A stretch of DNA of 40,090 nt from positions 1-40,090 of the forward strand of contig SVOV01000022.1 in assembly GCA_015066205.1 (NCBI GenBank), written 5' to 3'. Below the pieces are notes generated by a model. That model was not told the DNA's origin and did no database searches. It saw only the letters and a program-made list of their open reading frames with translations. Positions 9,446 to 17,288 of the stretch are shown here, one piece after another. The stretch is from Oscillospiraceae bacterium. GTDB lineage: Bacteria; Bacillota; Clostridia; Oscillospirales; Acutalibacteraceae. How positions within the stretch are numbered: the first letter of the stretch is position 1; each line of letters opens with the position of its first letter. A program made the position numbers and the translations under genes.

Positions 9446-11431
9446 TTACTCAAGCTCAAATGCACCTGTATAAAGCTTATAGTAGGTTCCCTTCTGTGCT
9501 ATAAGCTCATCGTGGTTTCCGCGTTCGATAATTCTGCCGTGGTCAAGCACCATTATGGCATCCGAATTTCTTACAGTCGAAAGACGGTGCGCTATAACGA
9601 AAACCGTTCTGCCCTTCATAAGAGCATCCATACCTCTCTGAACAAGAAGCTCCGTTCTTGTATCGATGGACGAGGTTGCTTCGTCGAGAATCATTACGGG
9701 CGGGTCTGCAACCGCCGCTCTTGCTATTGACAGAAGCTGGCGCTGTCCCTGTGAAAGATTTGCTCCGTTTGAGGTGAGCTCCGTATTATATCCGTCGGGA
9801 AGCCTTGTAATGAAATCGTGGGCATTGGCAAGCTTTGCCGCATTGATACATTCCTCATCCGTAGCATCAAGCTTACCGTAACGGATATTATCCATAACAG
9901 TACCGGTAAAGAGATTCGTATCCTGCAAAACAATGCCGAGGCTTCGTCTGAGGTCATCCTTCTTGATTTTATTGATGTTTATGCCGTCGTATCTTATCTT
10001 ACCGTCAGCTATATCATAGAAGCGGTTTATAAGATTGGTGATAGTGGTTTTACCCGCACCCGTAGCACCCACAAAAGCAACCTTCTGACCGGGCTTTGCA
10101 TAAAGAGAAACATCGAAAAGAACGGGCTTTCCCTCAACATACTGAAAATCAACGCCGTCAAGCACCACATCGCCCTTAAGCTCTGTATAGGTCACAGAGC
10201 CGTCTGCGGAATGGGGATGCTTCCACGCCCAGTGTCCTGTATGCTCCTCACAGGGTATTATCTCACCGTTTTCGATTCGTGCATTGACGAGAGTTACATA
10301 ACCGTCATCAACCTCCTTTTCTCTGTCTATAAGAGAAAAGATTCTTCCCGCACCCGCCATAGCCATTGCTATTGAATTTATCTGCTGGGATGCCTGATTT
10401 ACCATACCCGTAAACTGCTTTGTCATACCGAGATATGAAGCCACAACGGAAATTGCAAGAGGAGCAACTATACTGCCCTTTGTTATAATATTTTCAACGG
10501 AAACATTGAGAAGAAGACCGTCGGACACGATAAGAATACCGCCGACAAACGCAGTTATGACATAGAGGATATTGCCGATATTATTCATTATGGGACCGAA
10601 GACATTCGCAAAAATATGTGCTTTTTCGACATTCTTAAAGAGCTCCTCGTTGACCTTGTCAAAGTCCTCCTTAGAAGCCTCCTCGTGGCAGAAGACCTTT
10701 ACTACCTTCTGTCCGTTCATCATTTCCTCAACAAAGCCCTCCATTTTGCCGACAGCCGCCTGCTGCTTCATAAAGTACTTTGCCGAATTTCCGCCGACAA
10801 ACTTTGTAACCTTGAACATTGCAATTACACCGATTATAACAACGGTCATAAGAGAAACGCTGAAATAGGTCATAACACATACAAGGAAAGCCAAGGTCAC
10901 TGCGGCAGAAATAATGCTGGGAATACCCTGTGAAATAAGCTGACGCAGGGTATCTATATCGTTTGTATAATAGCTCATAATGTCGCCGTGGGTGTTTTCG
11001 TCAAAGAATTTTACGGGAAGATCCTGCATCTTCTCAAACATTCTTTTTCTCATTTTATCAAGAAAGCCCTGAGTGACAATAGCAACAAGCTGAGCCTGTG
11101 TGGCAGAGGAAGCAAGCCCCACAAGGTAAATCACAACCATTGTAATAAGTGCGGAGAGCACCTCGGGGAATACAGTATTCCAGGCTTCTTCAAAGGAGAC
11201 GGAAGCGGTAAGTTCAAGCCCCTCCACAATAATGGATGTGATGTTTTCAATATAAATTGCAGGCATAACGCCGACAATGGCAGAAACTATGATACAGCAA
11301 ATAATTACAATTATCTGCACAGGATAATCGTGCAGAAGAAGCTTTATAAGACGAAGCAGCATTTTGGGGTCGATGTTCTTCGCGGGATGTGCACCGTGCT
11401 TCCGCTTATCGGGAGTCTTTTTCTTACTCAT
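9446..11431 (-). CDS. ABC exporter half-transporter, catalytically competent subunit
   Basis: This is a roughly 661-residue type IV ABC exporter half with an N-terminal six-helix membrane domain and a C-terminal ATPase. Walker A (GATGAGKTT), Q-loop (VLQDTNLFTG), Walker B with the catalytic glutamate (MILDEATSS) and the H-loop (IAHRLSTV) are all canonical, but the signature is LSQGQ rather than LSGGQ. Between the two domains is an insert of about 40 residues (from IPCEEHTGHWAWKH), typical of this subfamily. I chose ATG at 11431 over GTG at 11440 because GGTGAGG lies at the right distance. It overlaps the upstream ABC gene by 8 bases (translational coupling). The likely role is drug or lipid export as a heterodimer; the substrate is unknown. 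Confidence 0.9.
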   Translation of the reverse strand: MSKKKTPDKRKHGAHPAKNIDPKMLLRLIKLLLHDYPVQIIVIICCIIVSAIVGVMPAIYIENITSIIVEGLELTASVSFEEAWNTVFPEVLSALITMVVIYLVGLASSATQAQLVAIVTQGFLDKMRKRMFEKMQDLPVKFFDENTHGDIMSYYTNDIDTLRQLISQGIPSIISAAVTLAFLVCVMTYFSVSLMTVVIIGVIAMFKVTKFVGGNSAKYFMKQQAAVGKMEGFVEEMMNGQKVVKVFCHEEASKEDFDKVNEELFKNVEKAHIFANVFGPIMNNIGNILYVITAFVGGILIVSDGLLLNVSVENIITKGSIVAPLAISVVASYLGMTKQFTGMVNQASQQINSIAMAMAGAGRIFSLIDREKEVDDGYVTLVNARIENGEIIPCEEHTGHWAWKHPHSADGSVTYTELKGDVVLDGVDFQYVEGKPVLFDVSLYAKPGQKVAFVGATGAGKTTITNLINRFYDIADGKIRYDGININKIKKDDLRRSLGIVLQDTNLFTGTVMDNIRYGKLDATDEECINAAKLANAHDFITRLPDGYNTELTSNGANLSQGQRQLLSIARAAVADPPVMILDEATSSIDTRTELLVQRGMDALMKGRTVFVIAHRLSTVRNSDAIMVLDHGRIIERGNHDELIAQKGTYYKLYTGAFELE

Positions 11432-13166
11432 CTTCCTCACCTGCCTTCATCTGAATAGAATAAGCCTCTTTATAGATCTCGTTTGTTTCAAGAAGCTCCT
11501 CGTGAGTTCCCATACCGTCAATTCTGCCGTTATCCAGAACAATTATCTTATCGGCATCCTGTACGGATGAGATCCTCTGTGCAATAATTATCTTTGTTGT
11601 TCCGGGAATTTCTTCACGGAAAGCCTTTCTTATAAGCGCATCAGTTTTTGTATCAACGGCTGAGGTCGAGTCATCAAGAATAAGTATCTTCGGTTTTTTG
11701 AGAAGAGCTCTTGCAATACAAAGCCTCTGCTTCTGACCGCCCGAAACATTGGCACCGCCCTGCTCGATATATGTATCATACTTATCAGGGAAGCCCTCGA
11801 TAAACTCACTTGCCTGTGAAAGCTTGCATATTCTTTCAATTTCCTCATCCGAGGCATCGGGGTCGCCCCAACGAAGATTCTCTTTGATAGTACCTGAGAA
11901 AAGGACATTTTTCTGCAGCACAACGGAAACCGCATCGCGCAGCTCCTTAAGTCCGTATTCCCTGACATCCGTTCCGCCTACGAGCACGCTTCCCTCTGTT
12001 GCATCATAAAGACGGGAGATAAGCTGAATAAGTGTGGTTTTACTTGAGCCCGTACCGCCGATAATACCGACTGTTTCACCGGAGTCAATATGGATATTTA
12101 TATCGGAAAGCGCATAGTTTTCCGCATTTTTTGAATATTTGAAGCTTACATTATTAAAATCGATACTGCCGTCGGGAACAACCGTTACGGGGTTCTCTTT
12201 TTCGGTAATATCGGGAATCTCCTCAAGCACCTCAGTAATTCTTTTGGTCGAAGCTATCGCCATGGTTATCATAACAAATATCATGGAAAGCATCATAAGG
12301 GACATAAGCACCTGCATCGAATAGGTTATCATACTTGAAAGAGTTCCCACATCAAGATATGTTCCGCCCGTGGATACAACAAGCTTTGCGGTAAAGAAGG
12401 ATATAAGAAGCATTGAGGTATACATAGCAAGCTGCATAAGAGGTCCGTTGAGAGCAATTATTCTTTCAACATTCGTAAAATCATCTCTGATATTCTCGGA
12501 TGAAACTGCAAATTTTTCCTTTTCATACTCTTCTCTTACAAAGCTTTTTACAACTCTCATTCCCTTGATATTCTCCTGAACGGAATTGTTGAGCTTATCA
12601 TATTTCTTAAAAACAGCCCTGAATCTCGGAAGAGCATTAAGGCCTATTGTAAGAAGACCAATGGCAAGAGCGGGTGCAATAAACACGAAAATAAGGCTTA
12701 ATTTTTTACCTACTACCGATGCCATGACCGTGGCAAATATCAGCATAAGAGGAGCTCTTACGGCAGTTCTTATTATCATCATAAAAGCCATCTGCACATT
12801 AGTAATATCCGTTGTAAGCCTTGTTACAAGCGAGGAAGTGCTGAAGCGGTCGATATTAAGAAACGAAAAGTCCTGTATCTTATAAAAAATATCGTGTCTG
12901 AGATTCTTTGCAAAGCCCGCAGAGGCTGTAGCAGCGGTCTTTCCCGCAAGAACACCGAAAGCGAGAGATGTAAAAGCCATAAGAACAAGCATAAGGCCGT
13001 ATTTCAATATCTCATTCATTTCACAGCCTGCATTGATAGAATTGATAAGTCTTGCCGTAATAACGGGGATAATACATTCACAGACGACCTCGCCTATCAT
13101 AAGAACAGGCGTAAGCACCGTCTGAAGCTTATATCCGCGGATACAGCGGAAAAGATGTTTCAGCAT
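11424..13166 (-). CDS. ABC exporter half-transporter, degenerate-site subunit
   Basis: This is a roughly 580-residue ABC exporter half (membrane domain plus ATPase). Its ATP site is degenerate: Walker A is GGTGSSKTT, the catalytic glutamate is replaced by Asp (LILDDSTSA), and the H-loop histidine is Gln (IIAQRISSV). Its signature, VSGGQ, is intact. Together with its partner, this gives one dead and one live ATP site, the pattern known from BmrCD, LmrCD and TM287/288. The start at 13166 is chosen because GGAGG at about 13174-13178 is 7 bases before it; the ATG at 13172 would touch the site. It follows marR by 18 bases. Confidence 0.9.
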   Translation of the reverse strand: MLKHLFRCIRGYKLQTVLTPVLMIGEVVCECIIPVITARLINSINAGCEMNEILKYGLMLVLMAFTSLAFGVLAGKTAATASAGFAKNLRHDIFYKIQDFSFLNIDRFSTSSLVTRLTTDITNVQMAFMMIIRTAVRAPLMLIFATVMASVVGKKLSLIFVFIAPALAIGLLTIGLNALPRFRAVFKKYDKLNNSVQENIKGMRVVKSFVREEYEKEKFAVSSENIRDDFTNVERIIALNGPLMQLAMYTSMLLISFFTAKLVVSTGGTYLDVGTLSSMITYSMQVLMSLMMLSMIFVMITMAIASTKRITEVLEEIPDITEKENPVTVVPDGSIDFNNVSFKYSKNAENYALSDINIHIDSGETVGIIGGTGSSKTTLIQLISRLYDATEGSVLVGGTDVREYGLKELRDAVSVVLQKNVLFSGTIKENLRWGDPDASDEEIERICKLSQASEFIEGFPDKYDTYIEQGGANVSGGQKQRLCIARALLKKPKILILDDSTSAVDTKTDALIRKAFREEIPGTTKIIIAQRISSVQDADKIIVLDNGRIDGMGTHEELLETNEIYKEAYSIQMKAGEEDE

Positions 13167-13184
13167 TGTCATTCCTCCAAAAAA

Positions 13185-13619
13185 TTATATATCAACATCA
13201 ACATTTCTGAGCATTCTTATGATAAAGCCTATAAGCTGATTCTTCTCTTCCTCGGAAAAGCCCATTACAAGCTGTGCCTCATATTGTTCGATGCTTTTTT
13301 TCATTTCATTTTCACAGCATTTTGCCTTCTTAGTCAGAATAATATTCTTGAAGCGCCTGTCTTCGTCCGAAAAGCTGCATATGATGAATTCCTTTGCTTC
13401 AAGACGGGATATTATTCCCGAGACCGTCGAATGGGAAAGCTCAAATTGCTTCTCGATATCTCTCTGGCAGATGCTCTCTCCTTGCTTTCGTGACAGATAA
13501 TGCAGTACAAAAAGCTGAGCGGGAGTAAGCCCCATTGAGCTTGCCTTTTCGCTGTGAAGCTGTTCAAACTCTTTATTCAGGAGCTTTATAAGCGGGCCTA
13601 TATGCCCCTTGTTTTTCAT
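13185..13619 (-). CDS. MarR-family transcriptional regulator
   Basis: This 144-residue winged-helix regulator is the first gene of the exporter operon. The recognition helix region is QRDIEKQFELSHSTVSGII (about 53-71). The wing contains the conserved D-R motif (SDEDRRFKNIILTKK, about 83-97). The start ATG follows GAGGGG. Gene order marR-ABC-ABC on one strand with short gaps suggests that it represses its own operon and is relieved by an exported compound. A near-palindrome at 13641-13654, beside the -10 region, is a candidate operator. Confidence 0.9.
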   Translation of the reverse strand: MKNKGHIGPLIKLLNKEFEQLHSEKASSMGLTPAQLFVLHYLSRKQGESICQRDIEKQFELSHSTVSGIISRLEAKEFIICSFSDEDRRFKNIILTKKAKCCENEMKKSIEQYEAQLVMGFSEEEKNQLIGFIIRMLRNVDVDI

Positions 13620-13634
13620 AAAAATCCCCTCTTT

Positions 13635-13654
13635 ATAATATGTCGCACGCTACA
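13635..13654 (-). promoter_or_regulatory. Candidate -10 box and MarR operator
   Basis: TATTAT (minus strand, 13635-13640) directly adjoins TGTAGCGTGCGACA (13641-13654), an imperfect palindrome with 10 of 14 symmetric positions. No convincing -35 was found. This is the expected place for autoregulation by the MarR protein. Confidence 0.35.
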
Positions 13655-13663
13655 TAATAGCAC

Positions 13664-13711
13664 AAAAAACCGATCCGCACAATACATTAATTTAATAAAA
13701 ATCGTGCGGAT
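13664..13711 (-). terminator. Terminator of the DUF5685-like/J-protein operon
   Basis: ATCCGCAC (13673-13680) pairs with GTGCGGAT (13704-13711) around a 23-base AT-rich loop. On the minus strand it is followed by CGGTTTTTT. It lies 25 bases after the stop of the zinc-ribbon gene and just upstream of marR. Confidence 0.65.
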
Positions 13712-13735
13712 TTATTTTTTATTAATATTGATTCT

Positions 13736-14191
13736 TCACATACCCTGATATTTGTTTTTGTATTCTATAAGAACATAAACATTGAACTTCTGCGAGCATC
13801 TGGGACATTTCGTTATATGCTTTCCTCTGATTCTTTTAAGACGGAGCTTTGCAGAGCATTTCGGGCATTTTTTATAGATATATTCCCTGTCGCGTATGCT
13901 CTTTGTCTTCTCATCAAGAAAAGGCAGAGCCTTATTCTTCAGACGGAGATATGTGTCATTTTCAATAGTTCTTTTCAGAGTGTTTTTTGAAAGGATGCGG
14001 TAAAAGGCAAACACATAGAAAAAGGTATTGAGAAATGAACAGATATAGTATGGTATATGAGTGGGAAGAAACCTTAAAAACATACAAAGCACAGCCATAA
14101 CAAGACCTGCACCCATAAGGAATCTTCCAAGCTGATCAAAGCCGTATCTTCCGTACATAAAACGGGCTATTTTACTTCTTAAATCGTTCAT
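13736..14191 (-). CDS. Membrane protein with C-terminal zinc ribbon
   Basis: This 151-residue protein has two hydrophobic segments near the N-terminus (about residues 22-42 and 47-65), then a charged linker. It ends in a zinc ribbon, KKCPKCSAKLRLKRIRGKH followed by KCPRCSQKF (two CxxC knuckles). The soluble ribbon is probably cytoplasmic. It is the last gene of a three-gene operon, 13 bases after the J-protein gene, with an AAAGGAT ribosome binding site. The family is not recognised beyond these parts, and the function is unknown. Confidence 0.8.
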   Translation of the reverse strand: MNDLRSKIARFMYGRYGFDQLGRFLMGAGLVMAVLCMFLRFLPTHIPYYICSFLNTFFYVFAFYRILSKNTLKRTIENDTYLRLKNKALPFLDEKTKSIRDREYIYKKCPKCSAKLRLKRIRGKHITKCPRCSQKFNVYVLIEYKNKYQGM

Positions 14192-14204
14192 GATCTATCC
14201 TTTC

Positions 14205-14906
14205 TTAACAGCAGAATAAAAATGGCATATTTCCTCCGCAAACGGAGCATAAAAGATTTGCAAGACAGCACCAAAGACAGGAGCCCGAAAATCTTCCTCT
14301 CGGTCTTCCGTAGGATGTGCTTGTTTCGTAGTAGGTATTCCCTGCCCCCGAAAGCCTCTCATAAAGCTCTCTGTAATCATCGTTTGAGGGCTCTTCATCA
14401 TATGCTGTCTTTGAGTGATTAAGTGCCGTGACACGGTTTCCGACACCGTAGTTTGCAATAGCGCTGAAATAATGCCAGCGGGCATTTCTCGTTCCGATAA
14501 AGGACAGAAGAGACAGGGCCTGATGATATCTTCCGTTATTGAGAAGCACTCTGACCGACTCCATTTTTGACGCATCATCCGAGCCGTATGAATTTCCCTG
14601 TGAGGAGGTGTCATAAGAATAGGTCTGCCAGGTGAAGCCTCCGAAGGGATTTCCCTGTCCGAAGGGATTTCCCTGTCCGTATGAAGAACGGGTGCTTCCC
14701 GCCGAGGAAGACTGACTTCCCGGCTTATATCCGTTTTTTATCTGATCGTATGCCGCATTTATCTCACTCATTTTTTCGGCGGCGGCACTGTCACCGGGGT
14801 TGAGATCGGGATGGTATTTTTTGGCAAGCCTTCTGTATGCCTTTGTTATTTCCTCTTCTGAATCACCGGGTGAAACACCTAAAATGCTGAAAGGGTCTTT
14901 ATTCAT
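14205..14906 (-). CDS. J-domain (DnaJ-like) protein with Cys-rich hydrophobic tail
   Basis: This 233-residue protein begins with a complete J domain (about 3-62) including the HPD motif (32-34) that stimulates Hsp70/DnaK ATPase. A Gly/Ser/Gln-rich linker follows. Next is a TPR-like helical stretch (about 104-175, repeating NNGRYHQAL and [16 protein letters not shown]). The last 25 residues are hydrophobic with seven cysteines and could sit in a membrane or bind metal. The zinc-finger domain of true DnaJ is absent, so this is a specialised co-chaperone. Its ATG overlaps the stop of the upstream DUF5685-like gene by 4 bases (ATGA). Confidence 0.85.
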   Translation of the reverse strand: MNKDPFSILGVSPGDSEEEITKAYRRLAKKYHPDLNPGDSAAAEKMSEINAAYDQIKNGYKPGSQSSSAGSTRSSYGQGNPFGQGNPFGGFTWQTYSYDTSSQGNSYGSDDASKMESVRVLLNNGRYHQALSLLSFIGTRNARWHYFSAIANYGVGNRVTALNHSKTAYDEEPSNDDYRELYERLSGAGNTYYETSTSYGRPRGRFSGSCLWCCLANLLCSVCGGNMPFLFCC

Positions 14907-15712
14907 TGTTTTTTTCCTTTCTTTCTTGCATCATACTGGGTCCAGATGCCCGAAAAAAGAATATTTTCTATAATTTCTCTATCCTGTATTATCGGAAGAG
15001 TTTTGTATTTTTCAACACAGTCTGCCATAAGCATCTGCAAAAGCGGTTCCGTATCACCGAAGCTCATCTGCACAAGAGGGTTATATCTCTGCTTTTTTAT
15101 GTCGTGCTTCAGATCAACTGCAGCATCGGCGATATAAATAAACCTTCCGAGAGCCTCTCCGAAAGAATAAAGGGACTGACGGATATTTTCATCGCCGACG
15201 GCAAATATCTCTCCGAGAAGCCGTCCGAAAATATCTGACGGAATATCGGGGATAAGCACATTTTCCTTTTCCGCTTTTGTAAGCTCACTCAGGCAATTTT
15301 TTACCGCCTCGCACTGACGGGGATATTTTTCTGCAATTTCGCCGCTTACCTTTCGGAAAAGCTTCATCTTAAGATAAGCCTTTTTTGAGTTATCGTCGCT
15401 GTAATCGTCAAGGTATTTATAGTATGCCAAAGCAAGATTCATATCAGCCGCATACTCCGTATACTTATTGCGAAGCCTTATTTTCCTTTTCATCGGATGA
15501 ACGGCACATCTGCCCTCCGACTCCGTATATTCTTCCGAAAAAACGGATGACAGGACCACCGCCAGGAAAACCAGATCATAGGTCAGAGCCATACGGCACA
15601 TAAAGCCTCTGCTTTCTCCGAGATCATCACAAAGACCGCAGTATATTCCCGAATAGCGCTTTTTCTGTTCTTCAGTAAGCTTTTCGGGATTTGCAACAAC
15701 AAAACCGAACAT
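14903..15712 (-). CDS. DUF5685-like protein
   Basis: This 269-residue protein starts at [11 protein letters not shown]. That ATG (15712) follows GGGGTGA at the right distance; the ATG 15 bases upstream has no such site. It resembles the DUF5685 family of Clostridia, whose function is unknown. Features seen: CxxC (C25, C28) and CxxH (C69, H72), a possible metal site; an Asp cluster at 102-107 (DDYSDD); and a second (D196, D200, D204) on a helix before RYNPL. Paired Asp motifs on helices recall all-alpha prenyl or terpenoid synthases, but that is only inference. It is first in the operon with the J protein and the zinc-ribbon protein. The family name is from memory. Confidence 0.75.
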   Translation of the reverse strand: MFGFVVANPEKLTEEQKKRYSGIYCGLCDDLGESRGFMCRMALTYDLVFLAVVLSSVFSEEYTESEGRCAVHPMKRKIRLRNKYTEYAADMNLALAYYKYLDDYSDDNSKKAYLKMKLFRKVSGEIAEKYPRQCEAVKNCLSELTKAEKENVLIPDIPSDIFGRLLGEIFAVGDENIRQSLYSFGEALGRFIYIADAAVDLKHDIKKQRYNPLVQMSFGDTEPLLQMLMADCVEKYKTLPIIQDREIIENILFSGIWTQYDARKKGKKQ

Positions 15713-15763
15713 ACCGTCACCCCGCATTAATATATTATTAACATTTGCTTAAACTTAACTTTA

Positions 15764-15793
15764 ATTATAGCATACCTGAAAGAGTTTTTGCAA
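15764..15793 (-). promoter_or_regulatory. Promoter of the DUF5685-like/J-protein operon
   Basis: On the minus strand, TTGCAA (15788-15793) is followed after 18 bases by TATAAT (15764-15769). It is divergent from the fba promoter. Confidence 0.55.
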
Positions 15794-15818
15794 TAAGCGT
15801 AATATATTCAAAAAAGCC

Positions 15819-15846
15819 TTGCATTTTTTTAATTTTACAGTATAAT
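15819..15846 (+). promoter_or_regulatory. Promoter of fba
   Basis: TTGCAT (15819-15824) is followed after 16 bases by TATAAT (15841-15846). The start codon lies 35 bases downstream, behind GGAGG at 15867-15871. Confidence 0.6.
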
Positions 15847-15880
15847 TATATTGTTATAAATTTAACGGAGGTAGAAAAAA

Positions 15881-16744
15881 ATGTTAGTATCAGCAAAAGA
15901 AATGCTTAACAAAGCAAAAGCAGGCAAATATGCAGTAGGCCAGTTCAATATCAACAACCTTGAATGGACAAAGGCTATTCTTCTTACAGCACAGGAATTA
16001 AACTCCCCTGTTATTCTCGGTGTTTCCGAAGGTGCAGGAAAATATATGTGCGGTTACAATACCATCGTAGGTATGGTAAACGGCATGATCGAAACTCTCG
16101 GCATTACCGTTCCCGTTGCTCTTCATCTTGACCACGGCTCATATGACGGTGCATATGCAGCTATGAACGCAGGCTTCTCATCAGTTATGTTCGACGGCTC
16201 TCACTATGCTATCGACGAAAATATTGCCAAGACAAAGCAGATCATCGCAGACGCTGAAGCAAAAGGCGTATCCGTTGAAGCTGAGGTCGGCGCTATCGGC
16301 GGCGAAGAAGACGGCGTTGTAGGCAGCGGCGAGGTTGCAGATCCCATGGAATGCAAGATGATCGCTGACCTCGGTGTTACAATGCTTGCAGCAGGTATCG
16401 GTAACATCCACGGCAAGTATCCCGAAAACTGGGCAGGTCTTAACTTTGATGTTCTTGCAAAGATACAGGAGCAGACAGGTACAATGCCCCTCGTTCTTCA
16501 CGGCGGCACAGGCATCCCCGAGGAAATGATCAAGAAGGCTATTTCTCTCGGCGTTTCAAAGATCAATGTTAACACAGAATGTCAGCTTACATTTGCAGCT
16601 GCAACAAGAAAATACATTGAAGACGGAAAAGATCTTCAGGGCAAGGGCTTCGACCCCAGAAAGCTTCTCGCTCCCGGCTTTGAAGCTATCAAGGCTACAG
16701 TCAAGGAAAAGATGGAGCTCTTCGGCTCAGTAGGCAAGGCATAA
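15881..16744 (+). CDS. fba: Class II fructose-1,6-bisphosphate aldolase
   Basis: This 287-residue enzyme cleaves fructose 1,6-bisphosphate to dihydroxyacetone phosphate and glyceraldehyde 3-phosphate in glycolysis, and catalyses the reverse. It is zinc dependent: catalytic D84 and zinc ligand H85 in HLDHGS, EAEVG at 134-138, zinc ligands H177 (GIGNIHG) and H207 (LHGGTGIP), and the substrate-binding NVNTE (229-233). Length fits the class IIA/B short type. GGAGG lies 9 bases before the ATG. Codon use is regular, with many preferred codons, as expected of a highly expressed gene. Related tagatose-bisphosphate aldolases look alike, but the lone glycolytic context favours Fba. Confidence 0.93.
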   Translation: MLVSAKEMLNKAKAGKYAVGQFNINNLEWTKAILLTAQELNSPVILGVSEGAGKYMCGYNTIVGMVNGMIETLGITVPVALHLDHGSYDGAYAAMNAGFSSVMFDGSHYAIDENIAKTKQIIADAEAKGVSVEAEVGAIGGEEDGVVGSGEVADPMECKMIADLGVTMLAAGIGNIHGKYPENWAGLNFDVLAKIQEQTGTMPLVLHGGTGIPEEMIKKAISLGVSKINVNTECQLTFAAATRKYIEDGKDLQGKGFDPRKLLAPGFEAIKATVKEKMELFGSVGKA

Positions 16745-16747
16745 GAA

Positions 16748-17200
16748 ATGACCCCCCACGAGCAAAAGGCAGTTGAGCTTTTCAGAAAGGGATGTAACTG
16801 CTCTCAGGCAGTGTTCACGGCATTTTCCGATGTTACGGGAATAGATGAAAAAACTGCACTCAGGATGTCATCCTCCTTCGGCGGCGGACTCGGCCGTCTT
16901 CGCGAGGTCTGCGGAGCGGTAAGCGGTATGTCACTGGCAGCGGGAATTCTTTGGGGCTATGACAATATAGAAGACAAGTCCTTCAAAACAGAGCATTATG
17001 CCCTTGTGGCGGGAATGGCTCACAGGTTTTCCGATATCTTCGGTTCATACATATGTAAGGAGCTTCTCGGCCTTAAAAATTATGAATATTCCCCTGTTGC
17101 CGAGGACAGGACAAGTGAGTATTATCTCAACCGTCCCTGTGAAAAATGCATAGCTGCGGCAGCAAGGATCCTCGATGAGGAAATCGAAAAAAGAAAATAG
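16748..17200 (+). CDS. C_GCAxxG_C_C family (putative redox) protein
   Basis: This 150-residue protein has the family's cysteine signature: GCNCSQAV (C16, C18), FGGGLGRLREVCGAVSG with a conserved Cys, a later YICKELLG, and a C-terminal RPCEKCIAAAARIL. The family is annotated as a probable redox or metal-binding protein, and its activity is not established. It starts 3 bases after the fba stop with no strong site of its own, so it is likely translated by coupling to fba. It ends just before a strong terminator. A functional link to aldolase is not obvious. Confidence 0.85.
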   Translation: MTPHEQKAVELFRKGCNCSQAVFTAFSDVTGIDEKTALRMSSSFGGGLGRLREVCGAVSGMSLAAGILWGYDNIEDKSFKTEHYALVAGMAHRFSDIFGSYICKELLGLKNYEYSPVAEDRTSEYYLNRPCEKCIAAAARILDEEIEKRK

Positions 17201-17208
17201 CATTATGT

Positions 17209-17240
17209 GAAGCCGTCTTATGACGGCTTCTTGTTTTTTT
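17209..17240 (+). terminator. Terminator of the fba operon
   Basis: A perfect 9-bp stem, GAAGCCGTC (17209-17217) with GACGGCTTC (17222-17230), has a TTAT loop and is followed by TTGTTTTTTT. Confidence 0.9.
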
Positions 17241-17259
17241 GCCTCGTCTGTGATACAAT
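17231..17259 (+). promoter_or_regulatory. Promoter of nnr, embedded in the terminator tail
   Basis: TTGTTT (17231-17236), 17 bases, then TACAAT (17254-17259) preceded by TGA, an extended -10. The -35 is part of the U-run of the preceding terminator. Confidence 0.5.
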
Positions 17260-17288
17260 ACGCTTATAACGATTCAAGGAGAATAATT

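Noticed and set aside
17220-17288. 23-residue N-terminal extension of nnr from an upstream ATG
   Set aside because: That ATG lies inside the fba terminator hairpin, has no ribosome binding site, and would precede the predicted transcription start. ATG 17289 has an ideal AAGGAG.
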